Source: Sphingomonas phyllosphaerae
GTDB taxonomy: Bacteria > Pseudomonadota > Alphaproteobacteria > Sphingomonadales > Sphingomonadaceae
NCBI RefSeq assembly: GCF_029623345.1
Contig: NZ_JAPYKH010000011.1
Location: forward strand, 62,001-126,000
Length of the DNA stretch: 64,000 nucleotides
Direction of reading: 5' to 3'
The position numbers and the translations under genes are program-made. The notes under the pieces were generated by a model that did not search any database, was not told the DNA's origin, and saw only the letters and a list, made by a program, of their open reading frames with translations. Below, one piece after another: positions 1-9,579 of this stretch; the stretch's first letter is position 1; every line of letters begins with the position of its first letter.

Positions 1-1750
1 GTACGGTGAGCCCGCCATCCGCCGCGAGCTGCGCGAACGCACCGCCGCGCGCGAGCAGCTCGTCGAATCCGCCCTGCTCGACGATCTCGCCTTGGTCGAG
101 CACGACGATCCGGTCGGCCGCGCGCACGGTGGAAAGCCGGTGCGCGATCACGAAGGTGGTACGGCCCTGTCGCAGCCGCTCGAGGCTCTCCTGCAACCGC
201 GCCTCGGTGGCGACGTCGAGCGCGCTGGTCGCCTCATCGAGCAACAGGATGGGGGCGTTCTTCAGCAGCGCGCGCGCAATCGCGATGCGCTGGCGCTCGC
301 CGCCCGACAAACCCGCGCCGCGGTCGCCGACCGGGGTGGCGAAGCCCTGCGGCTTGCGCATGATGAAGTCATAGGCGCCGGCGATCCGCGCCGCATCCTC
401 GATCTGCTCCATCGTCGCGTCCGGATCGCCCATCGCGATATTCTCGGCGATCGAGCGGTTGAACAGCCCGGCCTCCTGGAACACGACGCCAGTGGCGGCG
501 CGCAGCGACGCGAGCGTGACCTCGCGGATGTCCTGCCCGTCGACCAGGATACGCCCGCTCTCCGGGTCATAGGCACGCTGGAACAGGCCGAGCGCGGTCG
601 ACTTGCCCGATCCGGTCGGGCCGACGATCGCGACCGTCTGGCCCGGCTCGACCTCGAAGCTGAGATCGCGCACCGCGCCCGAGCCGGTGGGATAACGGAA
701 AGAGACGTTCTCGAAGGTGACACGGCCCTCGTTGACCGCGAGCGGCTGCGCGTTCTCGGCTTCGCCGATATGGCTTTGCTGGTCGAGCACGTCGAAGAAC
801 TGCACCAGCGCCGGGAGGCGCTGCGCCTTGTCGACGATGAAGCTGGTGATCGTCTCCAGCCGCGCGATCAGCAGCGTCGCGAAGCCGACGAAGGAGACGA
901 CGTCGCCGATCGTCGCCAGCCCGCGCGACACCAGCGACGCGCCAAAGCCGAAGATCGAGACGATCGCAATCGACGAGGCACCGCGCGTCAGCACCGCCGA
1001 AACCGCCCACCAGTTGAGCACCGGATATTGCGCGTGAAGCAGGTCGTGGAGCGAGCGGCGCACGTTGCCGAGCTCGCCGGGGACCGCGAGGAAGCTCTGA
1101 AGCACGGTGACATTGCCGAACAGGTCGCCGAGGTTGCCCGAAATGTCGGTGAAGCGATCCTCCACCTGCGCCTGGCCGGTCGAGGTGTGGCGCATCACCA
1201 CGACGTTGACCGCTGAATAGACCACCATCAGCGCGACCAGCACCAGCGCGAGCCGCCAGTTGGTCGCCAGCGCGATCGGCAGCAGCACCGCGACGATCGC
1301 GAGATTGGTGATCTGGTCGCGCAGCAGCGGCAGCCACAGGTTGAACAACGCGTCGCAGCCCGAAATCATGATCCGCATCAGCCGGCCCGAGCGCGCCTGG
1401 GTGTGGAACGACGGCGGCAGCGCGAGCAGGTGCTCGACAAAGCCCGACATGGCGGCGAGGCGGCGTCGGTGCGCCATGCGATCGGCAAGCAGCGAGATGA
1501 CGACGCTGGCGAGGAACACCGCGACGCTGATCCCGCACCACATCGCGACATAACGCATCGGCCCGGCGCCGCTGGTGAGCCCGTTGACCGCCTTGCCGAA
1601 CAGCAAAGGCTCGCTGACCTGCAGCAACGCGACGAGCAGCCCCGCGCCGATCAGCGAACCCGCCTTCAGCTTCTCTGGTCGCAGCAAGGCGAGCGCACGA
1701 AGAAAATACAGGTGCGAGCGCTTCGGCTCGGCGGGCATGGACTGGGCCAT
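1..1750 (-). CDS. ABC transporter, fused permease/ATPase, NdvA/ChvA-like (partial, runs off left edge)
   Basis: About 583 residues are visible; the C-terminus lies beyond the window. An N-terminal six-helix ABC exporter domain covers roughly residues 15-310. It includes SGRLMRIMISGCDALFNLWL and TGQAQVEDRFTDISG, which resemble the beta-1,2-glucan exporters NdvA/ChvA. The ATPase domain follows, with Walker A GPTGSGKST, signature LSGGERQR, Walker B ILLLDEATSALD and an AHRLSTV H-loop. Half-size exporters of this kind work as inner-membrane homodimers and move glucan or lipid-like substrates outward. The start at 1750 (MAQSMPAEPKRSH) is chosen; an in-frame ATG at 1762 is possible. No glucan synthase gene is visible, so the substrate is inferred from family resemblance only. 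An MsbA-type lipid exporter is the alternative. Confidence 0.8.
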   Translation of the reverse strand, partial: MAQSMPAEPKRSHLYFLRALALLRPEKLKAGSLIGAGLLVALLQVSEPLLFGKAVNGLTSGAGPMRYVAMWCGISVAVFLASVVISLLADRMAHRRRLAAMSGFVEHLLALPPSFHTQARSGRLMRIMISGCDALFNLWLPLLRDQITNLAIVAVLLPIALATNWRLALVLVALMVVYSAVNVVVMRHTSTGQAQVEDRFTDISGNLGDLFGNVTVLQSFLAVPGELGNVRRSLHDLLHAQYPVLNWWAVSAVLTRGASSIAIVSIFGFGASLVSRGLATIGDVVSFVGFATLLIARLETITSFIVDKAQRLPALVQFFDVLDQQSHIGEAENAQPLAVNEGRVTFENVSFRYPTGSGAVRDLSFEVEPGQTVAIVGPTGSGKSTALGLFQRAYDPESGRILVDGQDIREVTLASLRAATGVVFQEAGLFNRSIAENIAMGDPDATMEQIEDAARIAGAYDFIMRKPQGFATPVGDRGAGLSGGERQRIAIARALLKNAPILLLDEATSALDVATEARLQESLERLRQGRTTFVIAHRLSTVRAADRIVVLDQGEIVEQGGFDELLARGGAFAQLAADGGLTV

Positions 1751-1938
1751 GATCGGTCTCATCGCTGGAGCTCAAAAAGCGTCCCGCCGTCGCCGCTTGC
1801 CGAACGTTCGGAACGCTTCCTTCTTTACGCCCGGGATGGTTAATACTTGATGAGGGCGCTCACCATAATGAGGCGGATCATCGATGAGGTGAGATGAGGG
1901 CGCTGAACTTTGCCGGTGCGCCATATACCACTCATTGC

Positions 1939-2108
1939 GTCAATCCCGCGAAGGCGGGGATCCAGAGGCATGAACGTCAGTGAACCGCGAGTGTCGTTCG
2001 TCCTAAGCGTCTAGCAAGCGGAACGATGCCGCCCGACTTGCAGCGGCAAATCGCCTAATACCCAGCAGATGATAGCGGGTCTGGAATTCCGCCTTCGCGG
2101 GAATGACG
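1939..2108. repeat. Divergent REP-type inverted repeat pair
   Basis: The 398-base space between the ABC gene and the type I adaptor gene (1763-2160) holds no convincing ORF. It contains two inverted arms: GTCAATCCCGCGAAGGCGGG near 1939, and the mirror arm CCGCCTTCGCGGGAATGAC near 2090-2108. Each arm begins or ends with a GTCAT/ATGAC-like motif, as in the shorter doublets elsewhere in the window. The arms are about 130 bases apart, farther than in the other copies. Confidence 0.6.
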
Positions 2109-2160
2109 GGGAGGGGTAGGTAGGCAGTGTAACCGCACCGCCGCCCCCCTCCCATGACCC

Positions 2161-3501
2161 TCAATGCTCGCGGAACGAGGCCCAGAAGCCGCCAATCAGC
2201 GGCTCCACCGCATAATCGAGCGCGGTGCGCTTGCGCAGCGGGATCAGCACCTGCGCGGGCATGCCGGCGCGTAGCTGGAAGTCCTTGCCGCGGAAGCTCG
2301 ACAGCAATCGCAGCTGCGACGGCGGCACCACCACCTCGCCGGTAAAATAGCTGCGCCCGGTCTTCTCGTCGGTGAAGCTGTCAGCGGACAGGCGGGTCAG
2401 CTCGCCGGTCAGCTCGGGCAGGTCGCGCTCGTGCAGGCTCGGGAATTTGACCAGCGTTTTCTGACCGACGGTGAGATCGTCGGCGTCGTCGGGCGAGATG
2501 CGCGCCTGGATCCGCAGCGGCGTGCGCTCGGGCACCACATCCATCAATTTCTGCCCCGGCGCGATCACCCCGCCGGGCGTAAACACCGCCAGCCCCACCA
2601 CCGCGCCGGTCGCGGGCGAGCGAATTTCGGTCCGCGCCAGCTGGTCGCGCGCCGCGCCCAGCTTGGGGAGCACGTCGCCCAGCTTGGTCTCGACGTCGCG
2701 CAGGTCAGCGGCAGTGCGCTCGCTGAAGGTCCGCTCGGCCTCGAGCCGTTCGATCTGGCTCTCGCGCGCCGCCTCGCGGGTCTGTGCCACGCTGGCGGCA
2801 TATTGGCCGCGCTGACCCTGAAGTTCGGCGCGCATCCGTTCCAGCTCGCGCAGGCGGGTCTGCGAGACGAAGCCCTTGGCTGCAACCGGCCGCAGCGCAT
2901 CGAGCTGCGCGTCGAGCAGCCGCAACTGCTCCTGCGCCGAGACGACCTGCTCGCCATAGCCGCGGCCCTGCTCGCGCGACTGAGCGCCGCGCTGGCCGAG
3001 CGCGTCGCGCTGCGCGGACAGAGTAGCGGTGCGCGCGCGCAGCTCGGTCTGCTGGAGCCGCATCGCCAGCGCGATCTCGGGCTTGTCCTCCGCGGGCATT
3101 GACGCGAACTCGACCGGGATGGAGATCTGCCTCTGGCCGAGCTGCTCGGCCTGCAGCCGCGCGCGCTGCGCCAGCAACCGGATCGCTTGCGAAGCAAGCG
3201 CGCGCTCGGTGGCGCGCACCTCGGGCGAGGCGAGGCGGATCAGCAGCTGACCGCGCTGCACGCGCTGGCCCTCGCGGACGGAGATGGCCTGCACCACGCC
3301 GCCATCGCGGTGCTGCACCGTCTGGCGCTGGCCCGAGACCTGGAGCACGCCCTCGGCATAGGCCGCGGCGTCGAGCCGCGCGAAGGCGGCCCAGCCGAGG
3401 AACAGCACGAAAAACAGCACCGCGATCACGACGCCGGTGCGGATGTCGCGGCGCGGGTCGGCGGGCAGGTGGACCGTATCGGTGATCGGCAGGCTAGCCA
3501 T
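2161..3501 (-). CDS. Type I secretion membrane fusion protein (HlyD/PrtE family)
   Basis: 446 residues, the usual length for HlyD-family adaptors. A single N-terminal membrane helix lies at about residues 22-41. A lipoyl/barrel-sandwich half follows (QTVQHRDGGVVQAISVREGQ), then a long coiled-coil hairpin rich in Arg, Glu, Gln and Ala at about 115-290, then the second barrel half (IRSPATGAVVGLAVFTPGGV) and a C-terminal beta domain. It would bridge the inner-membrane ABC exporter and an outer-membrane TolC-type channel. It starts 1 base after the stop of the upstream ATPase gene, so the two are co-transcribed. Neither a TolC gene nor an obvious RTX substrate is present here. Confidence 0.9.
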   Translation of the reverse strand: MASLPITDTVHLPADPRRDIRTGVVIAVLFFVLFLGWAAFARLDAAAYAEGVLQVSGQRQTVQHRDGGVVQAISVREGQRVQRGQLLIRLASPEVRATERALASQAIRLLAQRARLQAEQLGQRQISIPVEFASMPAEDKPEIALAMRLQQTELRARTATLSAQRDALGQRGAQSREQGRGYGEQVVSAQEQLRLLDAQLDALRPVAAKGFVSQTRLRELERMRAELQGQRGQYAASVAQTREAARESQIERLEAERTFSERTAADLRDVETKLGDVLPKLGAARDQLARTEIRSPATGAVVGLAVFTPGGVIAPGQKLMDVVPERTPLRIQARISPDDADDLTVGQKTLVKFPSLHERDLPELTGELTRLSADSFTDEKTGRSYFTGEVVVPPSQLRLLSSFRGKDFQLRAGMPAQVLIPLRKRTALDYAVEPLIGGFWASFREH

Positions 3502-3502
3502 G

Positions 3503-5275
3503 TCAGGCGCTCGCGGCGGGAGTGGGGAGGTCAGCGACAGGGGCAGGTGCGGGAGCGGTTCCGCCCGCTGGGACGGTGCGCAGCTTGGGCGGCGAGATGC
3601 GCTGGAGCACCTCGTCGCGCGGGCCGAAGAGCTCGACCCGGCCGCCGCGCATCAGCAGCAGCTTGTCCACCACGGGAAGGATGCCGAGCTTGTGGCTGAC
3701 CACCAGGATGGTGTGGCCGGCGCGCTTGTAGTGATCGATCGCGGCGAGCAAAGCGGCGTCGCCCTCAGAGTCGAGATGCGCATTGGGTTCGTCGAGCACC
3801 AGCAGCGCCGGGTCGCCGTACATCGCGCGTGCCAGCGCGACGCGCTGCGACTGGCCGGCGGAGAGGCCGCGCCCGCCGGGCTTGAGCTGATGGTCGAAGC
3901 CGTTCGGTAGCCGCTGTACCAGCTCGCGCGCACGCGCGCGCTCGGTCGCAGCGATGGCGGCGGCGTCGAGCGCGGCGCTCTCCTCGCCCAGCTCGCCGCG
4001 GAAACGCGCGATATTCTCCTTGATCGTGCCCGCGAACAGCGTCGGCTCCTGCGGCAGATAGCCGACGTGCGCGGCGAGCCGCTCGGGATCCCAGTCGCCG
4101 AGATCGGCCCCGTCGATCCGCACGCGGCCACGGTCGGGGCGGACTGCGCCGGCGATGATGCGCGCCAGCGTCGACTTGCCCGCGCCGCTCGGCCCGATCA
4201 TCGCCACCACCTCCCCGGGCGCGATCTGGAGCGTGACGTCGGAGACGATCGTGCCGTCGCGGGTGTCGTTGAGCAGCGTCACGCCCTCCAGCGCGATCGC
4301 GCCGCGGGGAGCGGGCAGCTGGGTGGCGGGCGCGGCGTGCTGTGTTTCGATCAGAAGCTTGTCGAGCCGGCGATAGCTGCCGAACGCCTGGGCGATGCCT
4401 TTCCAGCCGCCGATCAGCTGTTCGATCGGCGCTAGCGCGCGCGCGATCAGGAAGGAGGAAGCGAAGATCGCGCCCGCCGAGATCTGGTTGTCGATCGCCA
4501 GCAGCGCGCCCAGCCCGAGCGCGAGGCTTTGCAAGGCGAGCCGCACGAACTTCGTCGCGGTGAGATAATTGCCGCCGGTGAAGCCCGCCGCGGTCTGCTG
4601 CGCCAGCATGGCCTCGCGCAGCCGCAGCTGGCGCGCGACCATCGCGCGGCGCATGCCGAGCGCGCGCACCGCCTCGGCGCCGCCGAGCATCGCCTCTTGG
4701 CTGGCGTAGCTGTTGGCGGCGGAGACTTGGGCGCGCTCCAGCGCGGTGCGGGTCGCGCGCTCGTTGCGCCACGCCAGCACAGGCAGGATCGTGCCGCCGA
4801 CCAGCGCGACCGCGCCGATCGCGGGATGCACCAGGAAGCAGACGAAGATGTAGATCGGGGTCCAGGGCGCGTCGAACAGCGCGAGCACGCCCGCGCCGCT
4901 CAGCGTCTGGCGCAGCGTATCGAACTCGCGCAGCGCCTGGCGCGCCATCGGCAGGTCGGGCCGGCCCAGCGTCGAGTCGAGCAGCGCCGGCGCCAGCGCG
5001 GCATCAAGCTGCACGCCGGCGCGCACCAGCAGCCGCGTGCGCACGCGGTCGAGCAGCGACAGCGTCACCAGCGCGAACAGCAGCACGAAGGTCAGAAATA
5101 ACAAGGTGAGCTGACCCTGAGTCGGCACCACCCGGTCGTAGACTTGAAGCATGTACAAGGTTGGCGCGATGTAGAGCACGTTGACGAGGGCACTGAATCC
5201 GAAGGCCGCCGCAACATGGCGGCGGCACAGCGCCACGGCGCGGCGCATCGGACTATCGGCGGCAGGATCGGTCAT
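3503..5275 (-). CDS. Type I secretion system permease/ATPase (PrtD family)
   Basis: 590 residues. An N-terminal exporter membrane domain (about 20-300) has the PrtD-type opening VNVLYIAPTLYMLQVYDRVV. The ATPase domain has Walker A GPSGAGKST at 361-369, signature LSAGQSQR at 471-478 and Walker B LLVLDEPN at 491-498. There is no N-terminal C39 peptidase-like domain, as expected for PrtD/AprD exporters that secrete substrates with C-terminal signals (proteases, RTX or S-layer proteins). It is immediately upstream of its HlyD-type partner. The secreted substrate cannot be identified from this window. Confidence 0.92.
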   Translation of the reverse strand: MTDPAADSPMRRAVALCRRHVAAAFGFSALVNVLYIAPTLYMLQVYDRVVPTQGQLTLLFLTFVLLFALVTLSLLDRVRTRLLVRAGVQLDAALAPALLDSTLGRPDLPMARQALREFDTLRQTLSGAGVLALFDAPWTPIYIFVCFLVHPAIGAVALVGGTILPVLAWRNERATRTALERAQVSAANSYASQEAMLGGAEAVRALGMRRAMVARQLRLREAMLAQQTAAGFTGGNYLTATKFVRLALQSLALGLGALLAIDNQISAGAIFASSFLIARALAPIEQLIGGWKGIAQAFGSYRRLDKLLIETQHAAPATQLPAPRGAIALEGVTLLNDTRDGTIVSDVTLQIAPGEVVAMIGPSGAGKSTLARIIAGAVRPDRGRVRIDGADLGDWDPERLAAHVGYLPQEPTLFAGTIKENIARFRGELGEESAALDAAAIAATERARARELVQRLPNGFDHQLKPGGRGLSAGQSQRVALARAMYGDPALLVLDEPNAHLDSEGDAALLAAIDHYKRAGHTILVVSHKLGILPVVDKLLLMRGGRVELFGPRDEVLQRISPPKLRTVPAGGTAPAPAPVADLPTPAASA

Positions 5276-5343
5276 TCATCGCGCTCCACGGGATACGCGC
5301 ATCATCGCCGATTTTGGTTAATGACGCTATAACTCCGACGGCT

Positions 5344-7635
5344 TCACCAGGCGTAGCGCAATGTTCCCACCACCGTTCGCGACGCGCCGTAGTAACAGCT
5401 GTTGTTGAAGAAGCAGCTGGCGATATGGCGCGTGTCGAACAGGTTGCTGGCGTTGACGCTAAGGCTCAGCCCGTCCCAGCGACGATCCAGCGCGCTGAAG
5501 TCGTAGCCGAGCAGCGCGTCGGCGAGCACATAGCCCGGCGAGTCGAAGCGCTCGACGATGGTGGCGTTGCCGCGGACATAGCTGGCGGTGCCATCCGATT
5601 CGCCAACGTAGCGCACGCCGCCGCCAACCGACACGCCGCCCAGCGCGCCGGCGACCGAGTCGCCCAGATCCCAGGATAGGAAGCTCGACGCGCTCCACCG
5701 CGGCACCCCGAGCGGGCGCGTGCCGGTGACGCCGGCGAGCTGGCCGCCGCCTCCCACCGCGACGGTGCCGCTGGTGACGAGCGGGTCGGTGTAGCTCCCC
5801 GCCACCACGACGGTGACGCCGGGCGCCACCTCGCCGCGACCGTCTAGCTCAATGCCGCGTACCTTGACCTCGCCGACCTGGGTCTGGAAGTTCGGCCGCA
5901 ACGGGTCGGCGACGGGCACATTCTGCCGTCGCAGGTCGAAGGCGGAGAGCGTGAACAGCGCCTCTGTGCCGCGCGGCTGGAACTTGAGCCCGGCCTCATA
6001 TTGCCGCCCGGTCACCGGCACGAACGCGGCGCCCTCGAAGGTGGCGCCGGTCTGCGGCTCGAAGCTCTCGGCATAGCTGGCAAACGGCGCCACGCCCCAT
6101 GTCGTCTCGTACAGCGCGCCGAGCCGCGCGGTGAAGGCGGTCTGCGACGAGCGGGTGACCGCGCCGCTGGTGCGGTTGCGCGTGAGCTGGTCGTACCAGT
6201 CCCAGCGGCCGCTCGCGATCAGGTTGAGCCCGCCGAGCGTCATCTGGTCCTGCACATAGGCGCCGGTCTGGTCGATGCGGCGGAAGTTGCGCGTCTGCGT
6301 CAGCGCGAAGCTGGGCAGGGTGCCGCCGTAGCGCGGCGCGAACAGGTCGAAGTCGCTGATGCTGGTGGTGGGGTCGCTGGTCTCCCCGGTGAGGAAGCCC
6401 TGGTCGTTGCGCCCCTCGTTGTGCGCATAGTCGAGCCCGGCGAGCAGGACATGGCGCACCGGCCCGGTGGCAAGCTCGGCGGCGAGCCGATTGTCGAGCG
6501 TGATCGTGCGGAAGCGCTCGTCCGACCCGCCGCCGCCGCGGACGATCGTCGAGAAATCGGTAGCGCGCGCCGCCCCGGTGCCGGTGGTGCGAAAGGCCGA
6601 GAGGTAGATCTGGCGATAGTGGAGGTCGACGTCATAGTAGCGCGCGTTGGTGGTCCAGGTCAGCGCGTCCGACAGGCGGTGGCGGAACAGCAACGTCGCC
6701 GATCGCTGCTTGCGGTCGAACGCCTCGTAGCCCGGCTCGGAGACGTTGAGGTTGATCGGCAGCGTGCCGAACGGGTTGGGCAGCGCCGAGCCATAGACGG
6801 GCACGCCGCTGTAGGACGAGGCCTCGGGGTCGCGCTGGTAGCTCAGGATCAGCGTCACGCTGGTTCGATCGTCGGGCGCGAAGGTCAGCATCGGGCGCGC
6901 GTAATAGCGGCGGTTATGGGTGTAGCGAAGGAAGCCGTCGCTGCGCTCGGCGCCGGCGATCACGCGGAATTGCCAGCGGCCGTCGCGGTCGAGCGGCTGG
7001 TTGAGGTCGATCGCCGAGCGCAGCAGGTCGAAATTGCCGCCGGCCAGCTCGATCCGTCCGCCCGCTTCGGCATAGGGAAGCTTGCTCGTCAGGTTGATCA
7101 GCCCGCCCGGCGTGCCGCTGCCGTAGAGGACCGAAGCGGGACCCTTGATGACGTCGACCGATTCGACGAGGTGAAAGTCGGTCTGCGGGCTTGAATAAAC
7201 GCCGCCTTGCTGGCGCATGCCGTCCATGAAGACGCCGGGGGTGAAGCCGCGCAGGAAGAGCTGGTCGTAGCGCGTTGCCACGTTGCCGCGCTGGTTGGGC
7301 GCGACGCCGGCGACATAGCCGAGCGCCTGGTTGATCGACAGCGCGTTGCGACGCGTGAGTTCGTCCTCGTCGATGACGGTGACGGCCTGCGGCAGCGCGA
7401 TCAGCGGGGTCTCGGTCTTGGCGCCGCTGCGCCCGTCGCGCCGCGCGCGCTCGCCGGTGACGAGGATATCGTCGCGGTCGCTCGAGTCGTCGACCGGCGC
7501 GGGACTCTCCGCCGGCGCTGGCGTCTCGGCGACGGCGATGTCGGCGAACGGTCGCGCCGCAGCCGGCGCGGCCGCCAGCGCGATGCCCCCGGCCACCGTC
7601 GACGCGAGTAGCCGCATGGCGCGCTTGTTGTTCAT
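5344..7635 (-). CDS. TonB-dependent siderophore receptor
   Basis: 763 residues with a signal peptide at about 1-28 (cleavage near APAAARP). A TonB-box-like DDILVTG sits near residue 55 and a plug domain (IALPQAVTVIDEDELTRRNA) follows. A 22-stranded barrel ends in the typical terminal aromatic residue (GTLRYAW). Plug motifs such as LRGF, DVIKGPASVLYG and PGGLINLTSK are those of FhuA/FpvA-type ferric-siderophore receptors. No N-terminal STN signalling domain is present, so it is a plain transporter. It is divergent from the PepSY operon. A Fur-like palindrome lies in the 82-base gap, so iron-repressed expression is likely. Confidence 0.93.
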   Translation of the reverse strand: MNNKRAMRLLASTVAGGIALAAAPAAARPFADIAVAETPAPAESPAPVDDSSDRDDILVTGERARRDGRSGAKTETPLIALPQAVTVIDEDELTRRNALSINQALGYVAGVAPNQRGNVATRYDQLFLRGFTPGVFMDGMRQQGGVYSSPQTDFHLVESVDVIKGPASVLYGSGTPGGLINLTSKLPYAEAGGRIELAGGNFDLLRSAIDLNQPLDRDGRWQFRVIAGAERSDGFLRYTHNRRYYARPMLTFAPDDRTSVTLILSYQRDPEASSYSGVPVYGSALPNPFGTLPINLNVSEPGYEAFDRKQRSATLLFRHRLSDALTWTTNARYYDVDLHYRQIYLSAFRTTGTGAARATDFSTIVRGGGGSDERFRTITLDNRLAAELATGPVRHVLLAGLDYAHNEGRNDQGFLTGETSDPTTSISDFDLFAPRYGGTLPSFALTQTRNFRRIDQTGAYVQDQMTLGGLNLIASGRWDWYDQLTRNRTSGAVTRSSQTAFTARLGALYETTWGVAPFASYAESFEPQTGATFEGAAFVPVTGRQYEAGLKFQPRGTEALFTLSAFDLRRQNVPVADPLRPNFQTQVGEVKVRGIELDGRGEVAPGVTVVVAGSYTDPLVTSGTVAVGGGGQLAGVTGTRPLGVPRWSASSFLSWDLGDSVAGALGGVSVGGGVRYVGESDGTASYVRGNATIVERFDSPGYVLADALLGYDFSALDRRWDGLSLSVNASNLFDTRHIASCFFNNSCYYGASRTVVGTLRYAW

Positions 7636-7655
7636 ATCGACCCCTTATTTCGCTA

Positions 7656-7672
7656 TTGCTAGTGACTCGCAA
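7656..7672. promoter_or_regulatory. Candidate Fur-type operator between divergent iron genes
   Basis: The 17-base stretch TTGCTAGTGACTCGCAA is an interrupted palindrome: TTGC-n-AGT-n-ACT-n-GCAA, symmetric at all but three positions. It is centred in the short gap between the TonB receptor and the DUF3649/PepSY/DUF3325 operon, placed to control both. Fur is inferred from position and gene content. Confidence 0.5.
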
Positions 7673-7717
7673 ACGCCGCTATAAGTCATCGGGCGGCAGA
7701 GCAAGGGGAAAGGTCGA

Positions 7718-8035
7718 ATGCTGATGCAGCGAGGGCAGATGCCGCGACGGAGGGTGCTGATCCGCCCTGCCGCGCTCGCGATGCTCGCGCGCTGCACCAC
7801 CGCGCTCCTCGGCGGCTATGCCGCCACCGCGGCGCTGGTGAGCCTCGTGTCGCGGCTGTTGCCGTTGTCGCGCGCCGAGGCGACCGCCTGGGGCATGATC
7901 ACCAGCTTCCTCGTCTATGCGGTGATCGGCCTGTGGTGCTTCCACGAGCCGAAGCTCGTTCGGGTCGTCGCGCTGGTATGGAGCGTTGCCGCGCTCGCGG
8001 GTGGGGCGGTCTGGCTGATCGGCGCGCGCGCGTGA
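7718..8035 (+). CDS. DUF3649-type iron-uptake membrane protein
   Basis: 105 residues with two to three membrane helices (about 22-45, 52-72 and 80-102). It has the features of the DUF3649 family, usually encoded just before a PepSY membrane protein in iron-uptake operons. The ATG at 7718 is followed by a short Arg-rich stretch, so an internal start is possible. The stop (8033-8035) overlaps the GTG start of the next gene, giving translational coupling. The molecular role is unknown; association with siderophore use comes from context. Confidence 0.75.
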   Translation: MLMQRGQMPRRRVLIRPAALAMLARCTTALLGGYAATAALVSLVSRLLPLSRAEATAWGMITSFLVYAVIGLWCFHEPKLVRVVALVWSVAALAGGAVWLIGARA

Positions 8036-9579
8036 CTCGCTCGCTGCGGCAGTCGATGGCGTGGATCCACGGCTGGCTCGGCCTACTCGCCGGCTGGATC
8101 CTGTTCGCCATGTTCCTCACCGGCACCGCGAGCTATTTTCGCCCCGAGATTACGCAATGGATGCAACCGGAGCAGCCTGCCAACCGGGTGAGCGCCGCAG
8201 CGGCCGCGCAAGCCGCGGTGCGCTACCTGTCACGTGTCGGTGTCGGCGACGAACAATGGTATATCTACCTCCCCGACGACCGTTCCGCGGTGACGCGCGT
8301 GTTCGCCATTCCCGGAGCGAAGGCCATGCCGGCCAAGCGCCCGCGCGCGCCCGAGCTGGAACTCGACCCGCGCGGCGGCGAGCCGATTCACGCGCGTGAG
8401 ACCCGCGGAGGCGAGCATTTCTACCGCTTCCACTTCCAGCTCCAGCTGCCGCACCCCTGGGGGCGTTGGCTCGCAGGGCTGTGCGCGATGTTTATGCTCG
8501 GCGCGATCGTCTCGGGTGTGGTGACGCACAAGCGCATCTTCGCCGACTTCTTCACGCTGCGCTGGAACAAGGGGCAGCGCAGCTGGCTCGACGCGCACAA
8601 TGTCTCGGCAGTACTTGCGCTGCCGTATCACGCGGTGATCACCTACACCGGGCTGATGACGCTGGTGCTGATGTACATGCCCTGGCCAATCGGCGCCAAT
8701 TACAAGCAGCCCGCGGACTTCGGCAAGGAAGCCTATGGCTATGTCTTCGACGACAAGGCCAGCGGCCGCGCCATGCCGCTGGTCGCGGTGGCGCCGCTGA
8801 TTACGGACGCCGAGCGGCGCCTCGGCCAGCACGCACAGCGTGTGGTAATCCGCTTCCCCGGCGACGCCGCGGCGACGGTGGCGGTGGCGTCGGGCGGGGC
8901 GAGCAGTCTCAACGCGCGCGGCGGCACGGTCACCTATTCGGGCGTGACCGGGCGCGTCACTGCGGCGGACACCGGCGCGGGGCCGGCGCTCTCCACCGCC
9001 GGGGTCATGCTGGGGCTGCACACCGCGCAGTTCGCCGCGCCGGCGCTGCGGTGGCTGCTGTTCGCGCTCGGGCTGACCGGTGCGGCAATGGTAGGCACCG
9101 GGCTGCTGCTGTGGACCTCGGCACGGCGCCGACCCAATGCCGCGCCGTTTTTCGGGCTGCGGCTTGTCGAGCGCCTCAACATCGCCGCGATTGCCGCGCT
9201 GCCGATCGGCATGGCCAGCTATCTGTTGGCCAACCGGCTGATCCCGGCCGCGGCGGCGGGCCGCGCCGACGCCGAGGTGGCGACGATGTTCTACACCTGG
9301 GGTGGTGCCGCGCTGCTCCAGCTGGCGCGCCCGGCCAAGCGCGCCTGGTGCGAGCTGTTCGGATTGGGGGCGCTCCTGTTCGGCGCGATCCCCTTCGTCA
9401 ACGCGGTGACGACCGATCGCGGCTTCTTCACCTCGCTACGGGCCGGCGACGGGCTGTTCGTCGGCTTCGACGTGGCGATGCTGGCGATCGCGGCGCTGCT
9501 CGCGGCGGCGGCGTGGAGCGCGGGGCGCGAGCGACAAGGCAAGACACGCAGGAAGGTGAGGGAATTGGCGCATGTGTGA
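8032..9579 (+). CDS. PepSY-associated TM helix protein (ferric-siderophore reductase-like)
   Basis: 515 residues from a GTG that overlaps the previous stop. The opening SLRQSMAWIHGWLGLLAGWI is the canonical start of PepSY_TM proteins. Helices lie near 10-30, about 150-175, 195-225, 340-365 and in a C-terminal bundle. The motif FRFHFQLQLPHPWGRWLAG and histidines in the helices fit a membrane redox role. Family members sit beside TonB siderophore receptors and are thought to help release iron by reduction in the periplasm. A longer frame from 7933 exists but would overlap the upstream gene in a poor N-terminus, so it was rejected. Confidence 0.88.
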   Translation: MTRSLRQSMAWIHGWLGLLAGWILFAMFLTGTASYFRPEITQWMQPEQPANRVSAAAAAQAAVRYLSRVGVGDEQWYIYLPDDRSAVTRVFAIPGAKAMPAKRPRAPELELDPRGGEPIHARETRGGEHFYRFHFQLQLPHPWGRWLAGLCAMFMLGAIVSGVVTHKRIFADFFTLRWNKGQRSWLDAHNVSAVLALPYHAVITYTGLMTLVLMYMPWPIGANYKQPADFGKEAYGYVFDDKASGRAMPLVAVAPLITDAERRLGQHAQRVVIRFPGDAAATVAVASGGASSLNARGGTVTYSGVTGRVTAADTGAGPALSTAGVMLGLHTAQFAAPALRWLLFALGLTGAAMVGTGLLLWTSARRRPNAAPFFGLRLVERLNIAAIAALPIGMASYLLANRLIPAAAAGRADAEVATMFYTWGGAALLQLARPAKRAWCELFGLGALLFGAIPFVNAVTTDRGFFTSLRAGDGLFVGFDVAMLAIAALLAAAAWSAGRERQGKTRRKVRELAHV

